Virus record (IMG/VR): IMGVR_UViG_3300012006_000002
Coordinates: 38,767 to 102,766 of that record
Strand: one strand, 5' to 3'
Source: a virus
Length of the DNA stretch: 64,000 nt
Shown: positions 43,822-52,025 of the stretch, piece after piece
Layout: every line of letters begins with the position of its first letter
Position numbering within the stretch: the stretch's first letter is position 1
The notes under the pieces: model-generated
Databases searched by the model: none
Seen by the model: the letters and a program-made list of their open reading frames with translations, nothing else
What the model was told of the DNA's origin: nothing
Made by a program: the position numbers and the translations under genes

Positions 43822-46800
43822 ATGACTATCGTATTTCGCAAAACATCGTCAGGAGGAGGTCGTAGCCTTGGCGTGCCCATCGGGCCAGACGGTACTGGAA
43901 CGACAACAAGACGCGAGATAAAAGACAAGATTTTGCGATTTAATCCTTGGCTTGACACTGCCAAAAGAGAAGAAGTTGCTGATCGTCCCGAATCCCAATG
44001 GGGAACGAAGACAAGAAAATGGGTGAAAAAAGAGCTGAGGGACAATCGCTGGACGCGCGCTCCCTTGCGTGCAAAGACTCCGGGCACGGGAACGACAACA
44101 AGGCGAGAGAGAGCGGCCTTGGGTCCAATGGCAACAGCAACACCTCCTGCGCATATGAGAGGAATAGATGGCTTTACAGCGATCCCTCGGTACACAGGAG
44201 GGGGCACAAGGAGGCCTCGCGACAAGGATCCAGATAGCGATGGCTTCACGAGAAATGTAGGCGGGACCGGACAAACTGACGAAGTAGCACGCGCGGCCCA
44301 CGGATGGGGCCACCCCAGCGACTTGTCTGAATTGGCTGGACCAATAGTATCGCCCGTTCGCGGTCCGGAACCTCGTGCGGACGGCAGGCGTCACGCCGAG
44401 GAGTCCCTGCGATTGCCTCATGGCCATGAATTTCAGGATATTGATGAATATCCACCGAAAGGATTTCCTGCGCATTTAAAGGCGCTGACTCCTGATGGCG
44501 GCGGCAGGCGCGTCGGCGATACACCGAGCGGAATAACATTTTCATACGATTATCATTTATCCCATAGCGACGACGATCCCGATCATATGGATGCCGTCGA
44601 ATCAATGCCTCCGGGGATACGGGCTGATGCATCCGGAAAGAAATTCATTCAAAAGATATGTCTTCCAAATGAAAGCACCGCACGTGGAGAAAATGGGATA
44701 TCAAAAGTTGAAGAGTCTCGAAGAAGCACTGTTGGGGAGACTCTTGCCGACCGGATTTATCGTATCTTTGGCGTTCCTGTTCCGCGTTCGCAAATCTATA
44801 GTTTGAAAACAGGATTGCCCGTTCCTCATGATTACCAGTGGGCACCTAACGAATCGGCAACAAGAATATCTGAACATCTTGGAGATGCTTCAAACACGAT
44901 TGCCGGTGATGATGAGGCGCGTAACGGCGGCGTGATCCGGGGAAGAAACCTTGGCTTGGGTCCAATTGGCCGAAATCGTGGACGCTCCAGTTCTGTCGCC
45001 CGTATGTCCGCTCGCGCTTTGCGGGGAAATTCTTCAGGCACTGACGCTAGTACGGATCGCCCGCATGCCGGATTTAACAGAAACAAGAAGCGTTACGCGG
45101 TTGTTCAAGCACTACTTGGAGGCGGTGATGATCATCACCGCAACAGCATGACTGACGGAATAGCAAAGGATATTGTCTGGAAGGTTGACAATGGGTCTGC
45201 ATTGAAACATACTGCATTTGGTTCAGAAAAAGACGAAGAGGAATGGGGAGTTGTTCACCCAAAAACAATTCTTATTCCTGAAATTATAGATCTTCTGCTG
45301 AATAAAACCATTACCTACAGGGAAGCCTATCGGCAAATGGAACAAGTTGCAAAAATATGGAATCGTCAAAAAGATGCAATTGCGCATCTTTACAAATCTG
45401 ATGAAGATCCTGAGCAGTTTCATATTTTTGCCAGTCGGGCCAACAGCATTGCACGGGCAGTTGATCTTATAAAGAGTCCAAGCGAATTACGCAGGGTGTT
45501 TGAGGCACATAAACAAAGACCATATGATGATCCTGCCCGCGTAGGACCAAAAGGCGAAGTGATTCGGAACAGAAGATTTCCGCGAAAGAAGCGATCAGCA
45601 GGATCTGAATCAGGATTCATGGCGCGGTCAATGTTAATGCTAGCCGTTACACCTTTGAAAATCCTGAGGAAAGCGCGTCCGGCTGTGCAGGCAAATCCTC
45701 CGCCGGACACAAAAGATCTTCCCGAAACAGAACTCAATACTCGGGGAGAAAAAATGTATGGTCCATTGCCACCGTGGCCAAAGAGTGATCCGCATACCAT
45801 AGGTGCCACGACACAAGCTGCTGGCATGTATCCATTTGAGGCAAGGCGACGAGCGGCGCTGGAGCAGGGTAATCCCTCTGCCAGAAGAGATTTCAGGCGG
45901 TTGCCGAGAGCCGTGCGAAGAAGAATGCTTGAGATGCACAACCGTGCGGGGGGGGAAGTTCCTGCCGATCTTCGCGACTTGTATCTCGGAGATGAGTATC
46001 GCCCCGGCCGCACAAAAGTCCAATCAAATCCCGGAACATCGGCCAAGGACAGGACTGTACTTCGAGGATCTCCTCGATGGAATACCGCCCGGATTCTTCC
46101 TGTTACATCAACGGTATTCGGTCCCGGACAGAGAATGAGGGGCAATCGTTTCCATGCCGAAGAAGCATTGAAACTTCCGGATGGTCACGAGCATCAGGAC
46201 ATCGGGGAAACCCCTCCTCACGGATTTCCTGATCACCTCAGGGAGCTTCATACACGAGGTGGAGGAAGAAGACTGCCCATTAGTTTAAGTGGTATCAATT
46301 TTGATAGGAGCAGGCATGAAAGCGCATCAAGATATGATGCAAATGCCAAGAAATACATGGCTACCTTCAAGAGATGGAGGCCGGGTATTCGGGAGACTGC
46401 TGACGGACGAAAGTTCATTCAGAAAATCTGTCTTCCTGCGTCGTCGTCGCATTCTGCGCACATGGCAGGAATGAGTGCTGCCGACAAATCTCGGGAAAAC
46501 ACTGTTCACGAAGCAATTGGAGATCGTTTGTTGCGAGTATTTGGAATTCCGGTTCCGAGAACACAGTTATACAGTCTTGCAACCGGAAAACCCGTTCCTC
46601 ATGGTTATCAATGGAAACCCGACGAGATGGCCACCAGAATATCTGAACATCTTGGACCAGAATCAAAGACAATGGCCGAACATGGCGTTTCTTGGGGTCC
46701 GGACGCTATAGCAGCCACGAATTGGCGAGGAAACAAGAAAAGATACTCCATGGTTGCGGCGTTGTTTGATTCCGATGGTGATGATCATGAGGGAAACAGC

Positions 46801-47256
46801 ATGACCGATGGTGTGCATTTTGATATTCCTTGGAAAGTTGATAATGGAGCAGCGCTGAGTCATGATGCATGGGGAAGAAGGAAGAGACATTGGGTCCGAC
46901 ATGAACCAAAGAGCATATTGCTTCCTCAAATTTATTATGCACTAACATCAGGAAGTATTGACTTTCATCACGCATTTGATCAAATGAAACAAATTGCTGA
47001 AATCTGGGCCAAACAGAAAAATACAATTAAAAAAATATTTGCCGATGAAAAAGATCCAGAGCAGTATCAGATTTTCAAGAGTCGCGCTCAAAGCGTTGCC
47101 CGTGCAGTAAATGTTCTTGGAAACGCACGAAATTTGAGAAGATTGATTGAGCGGCATCAAAGAATAATTCCTCAAGCCAACGCAGGAAAAACAAGCGCAA
47201 AGAGAAAAGTGCGTCGCGCAGGACTTGATTCCAATGCCGATATTGTCAATCCATAA
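43822..47256 (+). CDS. Double kinase-fold (HipA/PI3-4-kinase-like) protein (1144 aa)
   Basis: Two tandem units. Unit 1: a leader with PVRGPEPRADGRRHAEESLRLP (~175-197); an N-lobe Lys in KKFIQKICLP (~273-282); a helix ending ADRIYRIFGVPVPRS; catalytic-loop-like GDDHHRNSMTDG (~434-445); and metal-site-like WKVDNGSAL (~453-461). Unit 2 repeats these: KFIQKICLP (~863), GDDHEGNSMTDG (~986) and WKVDNGAAL (~1007). The K / D-x-H-x2-N / D-N-G order is that of HipA and PI3/4-kinase-like folds. Unit 1 ends FMARSMLML, the C-terminal tag of the two following paralogues, so the gene looks like a fusion of two. The basic N-terminus repeats GTGTTTRRE. Substrate and activity are unknown. Confidence 0.65.
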   Translation: MTIVFRKTSSGGGRSLGVPIGPDGTGTTTRREIKDKILRFNPWLDTAKREEVADRPESQWGTKTRKWVKKELRDNRWTRAPLRAKTPGTGTTTRRERAALGPMATATPPAHMRGIDGFTAIPRYTGGGTRRPRDKDPDSDGFTRNVGGTGQTDEVARAAHGWGHPSDLSELAGPIVSPVRGPEPRADGRRHAEESLRLPHGHEFQDIDEYPPKGFPAHLKALTPDGGGRRVGDTPSGITFSYDYHLSHSDDDPDHMDAVESMPPGIRADASGKKFIQKICLPNESTARGENGISKVEESRRSTVGETLADRIYRIFGVPVPRSQIYSLKTGLPVPHDYQWAPNESATRISEHLGDASNTIAGDDEARNGGVIRGRNLGLGPIGRNRGRSSSVARMSARALRGNSSGTDASTDRPHAGFNRNKKRYAVVQALLGGGDDHHRNSMTDGIAKDIVWKVDNGSALKHTAFGSEKDEEEWGVVHPKTILIPEIIDLLLNKTITYREAYRQMEQVAKIWNRQKDAIAHLYKSDEDPEQFHIFASRANSIARAVDLIKSPSELRRVFEAHKQRPYDDPARVGPKGEVIRNRRFPRKKRSAGSESGFMARSMLMLAVTPLKILRKARPAVQANPPPDTKDLPETELNTRGEKMYGPLPPWPKSDPHTIGATTQAAGMYPFEARRRAALEQGNPSARRDFRRLPRAVRRRMLEMHNRAGGEVPADLRDLYLGDEYRPGRTKVQSNPGTSAKDRTVLRGSPRWNTARILPVTSTVFGPGQRMRGNRFHAEEALKLPDGHEHQDIGETPPHGFPDHLRELHTRGGGRRLPISLSGINFDRSRHESASRYDANAKKYMATFKRWRPGIRETADGRKFIQKICLPASSSHSAHMAGMSAADKSRENTVHEAIGDRLLRVFGIPVPRTQLYSLATGKPVPHGYQWKPDEMATRISEHLGPESKTMAEHGVSWGPDAIAATNWRGNKKRYSMVAALFDSDGDDHEGNSMTDGVHFDIPWKVDNGAALSHDAWGRRKRHWVRHEPKSILLPQIYYALTSGSIDFHHAFDQMKQIAEIWAKQKNTIKKIFADEKDPEQYQIFKSRAQSVARAVNVLGNARNLRRLIERHQRIIPQANAGKTSAKRKVRRAGLDSNADIVNP

Positions 47257-47272
47257 AATAAGGAATACATAA

Positions 47273-48781
47273 ATGCCAAAAAAAACGACTTCCATGTCGC
47301 CGGACAAAGCAGCTATACATCAAGCGGTGAGAGCGCAGTTGGATCAAGCACGAAAAGTGGCCCTTCCACGGGAAGAGACGCTTACTCCAAGAAGATTGAG
47401 GGCAGCGTTGCGTGGCCCTAATGCGTCGACAGACAAAAGTACCCCGTCTTCAATGTCTGTGCAAACACCTTCGTGGTGGCAGTCGAGTCCAAGCCAGACA
47501 GCATCCACCACGCCGAGTCCAACGAGACCATCGCGGGGGGCACGTGTAGCGGGAAGGCGGGGAGGATCTGATCCCGACTCGCAATTTGCGCAGGGCAACC
47601 GATGGGCGGTTCCGGGAAAGCCACCGAGAGCTGGTGCGCTAACTTCTCCTGTTCGCGGGCCAGAACCGCGCGCGGACGGCAAACGTCACGCCGAGGAATC
47701 CCTGCGATTGCCTGAAGGTCATGATTTTCAGGATATTGATGAATACCCCCCCAAAGGGTTTCCGTCTCATTTGAAGGAACTGACTCCTGATGGCGGCGGC
47801 GAGCGGCTTCCCATAGAGCCGGGGGGAGTAACGTTCAGCGAGCGTTTTCACGAAACCAACAGCGGAGACGATCCTGAACACATGGCTAATTTTCATGCCA
47901 TGAAGCCGGGTATCAGAAAAACTGCTGCGGGAAAATTGTTTGTGCAAAAGATAGGCCTTCCATCTTCGTCAAGAAGGGAAAGCCCAGTTGATGCGTCCAG
48001 AAAATCCACGAATGGTGAAGTCATTGCCGACCGTATTTTCCGGATTCTGGGGGTTCCAGCTCCACGGTCGCAAGTGTATAGCATGAAGACCGGATTACCT
48101 GTTCCTCATGATTACCAGTGGGCACCCGGAGAAGCATCAACGCGAATATCAGAGCATGTTGGCAAAGATTCCGGAACAATAGGTGATTTAGCATATAGAC
48201 ATGGTGATCATATTAGAGAAGATTGGAAAAGCAACGAAAAAAGATACGAGGTTGCAAAAGCATTGCTTGCCCATGGGGATAATCATGAATATAATACCAT
48301 GCTTGACGGGAAGCATATGGATGTTCCTTGGAAAGTGGATAATGGCTCTGCATTGAAATATGATGCGTTTGGAGGAACCAAGCACGAGAGTGTATGGGGC
48401 AAAGTGCCAGCCAGTGATGTCATATTTCCTCAACTCCTTGAATCAGTTATAAATAAAAAAATAACGCCAAGAGAGGCATACCGGCAAATGGAAGGTATCG
48501 CCAAGATATGGCGTCGTCACCGGGGAGCCATTGAGAAGATCTACAAAAACGAAGAAGATCCCGAGCAGTTCAAGATCTTTGCCAGTCGCGCCGATAGCAT
48601 TGCAAGAGCTGTTGACATGTTCAAGGGTCCGAGAGAGTTTGCCCGAGCGCTGAACCACAATTTAGAACAAGGATTCGGCCCGTTACAGGACCATGCACCA
48701 AAGCGCAAGCCCAAGGGATCAAAGTTCACCGTGGGATCGGAGTTCATGGCCCGTTCATTCAGGTGGGGCATGAACGTCTAG
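47273..48781 (+). CDS. Single kinase-fold paralogue (502 aa)
   Basis: One unit of the same family: PVRGPEPRADGKRHAEESLRLPEGHDFQDIDEYPPKGFP (~124-162), an N-lobe Lys in KLFVQKIGLP (~222), ADRIFRILGVPAPRSQVYS (~247-265), GDNHEYNTMLDG (~334) and PWKVDNGSALK (~352). The first ~110 residues are Ser/Thr/Pro/Arg-rich and disordered. It ends GSEFMARSFRWGMNV. AAGGAA lies before the ATG, and the gene is 16 nt after the double-unit gene. It could modify host or phage targets (AMP or phosphate transfer) after injection; inference only. Confidence 0.65.
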   Translation: MPKKTTSMSPDKAAIHQAVRAQLDQARKVALPREETLTPRRLRAALRGPNASTDKSTPSSMSVQTPSWWQSSPSQTASTTPSPTRPSRGARVAGRRGGSDPDSQFAQGNRWAVPGKPPRAGALTSPVRGPEPRADGKRHAEESLRLPEGHDFQDIDEYPPKGFPSHLKELTPDGGGERLPIEPGGVTFSERFHETNSGDDPEHMANFHAMKPGIRKTAAGKLFVQKIGLPSSSRRESPVDASRKSTNGEVIADRIFRILGVPAPRSQVYSMKTGLPVPHDYQWAPGEASTRISEHVGKDSGTIGDLAYRHGDHIREDWKSNEKRYEVAKALLAHGDNHEYNTMLDGKHMDVPWKVDNGSALKYDAFGGTKHESVWGKVPASDVIFPQLLESVINKKITPREAYRQMEGIAKIWRRHRGAIEKIYKNEEDPEQFKIFASRADSIARAVDMFKGPREFARALNHNLEQGFGPLQDHAPKRKPKGSKFTVGSEFMARSFRWGMNV

Positions 48782-48809
48782 CATTAATACCACGACAGGA
48801 GATATATCA

Positions 48810-51098
48810 ATGCCAAAGAACACATCATCCGATCCGGATTATAATGGAGGTGGTCCGGGCTTGGGTGGGATGACTCCTCCAAGTCACTGGTCCGGGCATT
48901 CTCCGCCTTCAGGGGGACAGACATCGCCGGAACAAGCGGCGGCTGGTCATATTGCCGCAGCGTCGCATCCATCTATCAGTGGCGGAGTGCCGCCCCTGAA
49001 CTCAAGGACTGAGCGATTAGGACGTGTCAACGATGCTCTTGTGGCACGGAACGCGGCGTGGGCCAAACGTGGTGCGGGAGACTCACCTGAGACTCGCTCA
49101 AAAACGCGAGATGATCTTGCGTCACTACCTGACACCTTCTACGCTCCGGAATCGCAGTGGGGGAATGCCACAAGAAAGGAGCTGAAAGAAATAGTCAGGG
49201 TTAACCGTGCGGAGAATCTTGGCAGGCGTTGGGGAACCTTGACGGGGAGCTCGGCACGACGAAGGGGATTCAGGCGGGTGGATGATCTTGAGGCCCGTTA
49301 CGGAAGAGCAGGCCAGAGAGATTGGGGCGCGAGGACAAGAGCCATGGCCCAAGAAATGCTCGATCATGAAAGAGGTATGCCGTCAGCGAGACAGGCCGCG
49401 GTGCGAGCAAAGATAAAGCGGGAAAACAAAATCGTAGCCGCCTTGCAGCAGAGAGATTATGCAGTGGGCAAACGTCGTGCGGGAGATTCGCCTACCCCCG
49501 GCACCAAGACGCGAGATGATCTTGCAGCGCTTGTACGTCAGGGCGACTTGCGACGCGACGCGCCCCCTGACGCGATAAGGGCAGCAAAACGTAATGCGAG
49601 AGTTCTTCGCGCCAAGAAAATTGGCGCTGCTGCCAGAGCGCGTCGCCGTGCTGCGGGAAAACCAGCGGATGCGATGGATCTCAGTCGAAACAGGCGGGTA
49701 CGGCATGTAGATGCTCTTGAGGCGGAGCATGCAAGAGGGACTACTTGGGGTTCGGAAACAAGGCGCATGGCGAGGCAAAAAGTCAGTGACGAGAGCCGTG
49801 CGGATAGATTGTGGCAGATAGCCGCGGCACGCAGGCAAGGGATAACGACCCCCGCGCAGAGGGCACCTGTAGCGAGAGGGCGTCGAGGCGGTTCTGATCC
49901 CGACTCGCAATTTGGCAATGATCGGCGCAATGGCGGTCGTCCGGGAAGGGCATCGGCCCTAACCTCACCTGTTCGCGGGCCAGAACCTCGCGCGGACGGC
50001 AGGCGTCACACCGAGGAGTCCCTGCGGCTACCTGCTGGTCATGAATTTCAGGATATTGACGAAATCCCGCCCAAGGGATTTCCGGCGCATTTGGACGAGG
50101 TAACTCCCAAGGGCGGCGGCGAGCGTCTGCCCATAGACCTCAGTGGAGTCACATTCAAGCAGTACCATCACGAGGGCCGCAGCGGAGACGATCCTGAACA
50201 CATGGCTAATTTTCATGCCATGACTCCGGGGGTCAGGAAGACCGCTGCAGGAAAGTTATTTGTACAAAAGATAGCTCTTCCCGGCAAACGTGGATCTGAA
50301 GCGGTGGATAGTTCCAGAAAGTCTACAAATCAGGAAATGATTGCTGACCGGATTTTCCGGATTCTGGGAGTTCCAGCTCCACGGTCGCAAGTGTATAGCC
50401 TGAAGACAGGATTGCCCGTTCCGCATGATTATAAGTGGTCACCGGGAGAAGCATCCACCCGCCTAGCCGAACATCTTGGCAAGGATTCCACAACGGTGGC
50501 TAGCGCGGATCGGAGACATCAGAGCGCATGGGAAGGGCATGAACGACGATACGCTGTGGCAAAAGCATTGCTCGCTCACGGTGACGATCATCTGAACAAT
50601 ACCATGTTTGATGGAAAGCACATGGACATTCCGTGGAAAGTGGATAATGGCTATGCATTGAAATATAATGCATTCGGAGGCGAAAAAGGTTCAGATATAT
50701 GGGGGGAAGTTTCTCCTCGATCTGTGTTGTTTCCCCAGCTCTATCAAATGATTGGAGAAGGAATCGTAACTCCAAGAGAGGCATACCGGCAAATGGAAGG
50801 TATCGCCAAGATATGGCGTCGTCATGGCGGAGCCATTAGGGAACTGTATAAAAATGACGACGATCCAAAACAAGCCAAGATCTTCGCCAGTCGTGCGGAA
50901 AGCATTGTAAGAGCTGTTGACATGTTCAAGGGTCCGAAAGAGTTTGCTCGGGCGATGAGAACACATTTCAGGGCGTATGATCGGGGTGACCGCGCAACTA
51001 CGAGCGATTTGATTCCAAAGCGCAAGCCCAAGGGATCAAAGTTCAGCACGGGATCGGAGTTCATGGCCCGTTCCTTCAGTTGGGGCATGAACGTCTAG
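48810..51098 (+). CDS. Kinase-fold paralogue with repeat-rich N-terminus (762 aa)
   Basis: The C-terminal ~400 residues repeat the unit: PVRGPEPRADGRRHTEESLRLP (~389), KLFVQKIALP (~481), GDDHLNNTMFDG (~590), PWKVDNGYALK (~607), and the end GSEFMARSFSWGMNV. The N-terminal ~380 residues are Arg/Ala-rich with several short W-G-x2-T-R repeats (QWGNATRKELKE, DWGARTRAMAQE, TWGSETRRMARQ), also seen once in the 1144-aa protein (QWGTKTRKWVKK). They may bind DNA or scaffold proteins. ACAGGAGA precedes the ATG. Confidence 0.65.
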   Translation: MPKNTSSDPDYNGGGPGLGGMTPPSHWSGHSPPSGGQTSPEQAAAGHIAAASHPSISGGVPPLNSRTERLGRVNDALVARNAAWAKRGAGDSPETRSKTRDDLASLPDTFYAPESQWGNATRKELKEIVRVNRAENLGRRWGTLTGSSARRRGFRRVDDLEARYGRAGQRDWGARTRAMAQEMLDHERGMPSARQAAVRAKIKRENKIVAALQQRDYAVGKRRAGDSPTPGTKTRDDLAALVRQGDLRRDAPPDAIRAAKRNARVLRAKKIGAAARARRRAAGKPADAMDLSRNRRVRHVDALEAEHARGTTWGSETRRMARQKVSDESRADRLWQIAAARRQGITTPAQRAPVARGRRGGSDPDSQFGNDRRNGGRPGRASALTSPVRGPEPRADGRRHTEESLRLPAGHEFQDIDEIPPKGFPAHLDEVTPKGGGERLPIDLSGVTFKQYHHEGRSGDDPEHMANFHAMTPGVRKTAAGKLFVQKIALPGKRGSEAVDSSRKSTNQEMIADRIFRILGVPAPRSQVYSLKTGLPVPHDYKWSPGEASTRLAEHLGKDSTTVASADRRHQSAWEGHERRYAVAKALLAHGDDHLNNTMFDGKHMDIPWKVDNGYALKYNAFGGEKGSDIWGEVSPRSVLFPQLYQMIGEGIVTPREAYRQMEGIAKIWRRHGGAIRELYKNDDDPKQAKIFASRAESIVRAVDMFKGPKEFARAMRTHFRAYDRGDRATTSDLIPKRKPKGSKFSTGSEFMARSFSWGMNV

Positions 51099-51100
51099 CA

Positions 51101-51301
51101 TCAATCTCGCGACAGGGGTGTATGAAAGAATTTTATTTCAGTCCAGCGTGACTCCACATCGGTTTCAGGATTCACGTTGGGCACTTTCCATTTTCGGGTC
51201 AGAGCATTCTCATGATCTTGCAGGGATTCTTCTCGAACATCACGGATACGTTCTTCTTCTTTTTGAAGTATCTTTTTGGAGGAAATGTCCGCCTCTTTCA
51301 T
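51101..51301 (-). CDS. Small charged minus-strand protein (66 aa)
   Basis: It fills the gap between two plus-strand genes and starts with AAAGGA eight bases before ATG on the minus strand. Lys/Glu-rich, probably helical (KKILQKEEERIRDVREESLQ). Its end is 2 nt from the converging kinase-fold gene. No family recognised; could be spurious, but the ribosome site and composition favour a gene. Confidence 0.5.
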   Translation of the reverse strand: MKEADISSKKILQKEEERIRDVREESLQDHENALTRKWKVPNVNPETDVESRWTEIKFFHTPLSRD

Positions 51302-51323
51302 GATGATGTCCTTTCAAAAGCCG

Positions 51324-51352
51324 TTGTCAGTATAGTAAAAATTTATTATAGT
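51324..51352 (+). promoter_or_regulatory. Promoter for 51391 gene
   Basis: TTGTCA (51324-51329), 17-nt spacer, TATAGT (51347-51352), in the only AT-rich gap of this region. TATTATAGTATA is shared with the gap before 42314. Confidence 0.65.
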
Positions 51353-51390
51353 ATAGACACACACCAATTATACAGATTCGGGAGAACACG

Positions 51391-52014
51391 ATGACAAGCA
51401 GCCCCGCAATGAAAAGAATCCATGCGAATGTGCTTGACACTTTCGATGAATCCCGAGAGAACACTCAAAAAATCATCCGTCGGGAAGAACGACGCCAAAA
51501 GAAGCGCATCCTTGACGATCATACCGGACGGGGAATCCCGAAGCATGTCCAGAAAATTACGCATGGAATTGAGCAGCACGCACGCAATCTGCAAACGAAG
51601 GTTGACCGGGACCAATCCGCGCGTCGCCGGGAGGCATCACGGGAGTTACGGAAGCATACCGAGATGATTGCGAAAGCGGCTGCAAGGGCAAACCCAACGA
51701 CTCCAAGGTCAACCCCGCGCCGTTCAAATCGACGTAGTTTCTTCGGCACTGCTGCAAAGATAGCCATAGGAGGTGCAGGGGCGGCGGCTTCGGGGTTAGC
51801 GCTGGTAAATAACGGGCAAACGTTTCTCCGGAATAATCCAGAATTTCCTGATGCCGTCAAAACTACTGTCAATAACAACAGGGGCGTTATTGACAAGGTG
51901 ACTGACTGGGCAAAGAATGTCATGAAACCCAAAGAAAAATCGTTCTCCAGAACAGTTGCAAAAAGCGCACTATACAGGCCTAAAAAAGTCATGCTGATGC
52001 TCGCCTCAACATAA
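51391..52014 (+). CDS. Basic helical protein with Gly/Ala span (207 aa)
   Basis: Residues 1-110 form a highly charged coiled coil (SRENTQKIIRREERRQKKR…). A Gly/Ala-rich hydrophobic stretch (~120-140, KIAIGGAGAAASGLALV) may cross or insert in a membrane, as in ejection proteins. The C-terminus (KSFSRTVAKSALYRPKKVMLMLAST) carries the A-K-S element and MLMLA, also found in the 1144-aa protein. CGGGAGAAC precedes the ATG. No family recognised. Confidence 0.6.
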   Translation: MTSSPAMKRIHANVLDTFDESRENTQKIIRREERRQKKRILDDHTGRGIPKHVQKITHGIEQHARNLQTKVDRDQSARRREASRELRKHTEMIAKAAARANPTTPRSTPRRSNRRSFFGTAAKIAIGGAGAAASGLALVNNGQTFLRNNPEFPDAVKTTVNNNRGVIDKVTDWAKNVMKPKEKSFSRTVAKSALYRPKKVMLMLAST

Positions 52015-52025
52015 GCAGTTAATTC

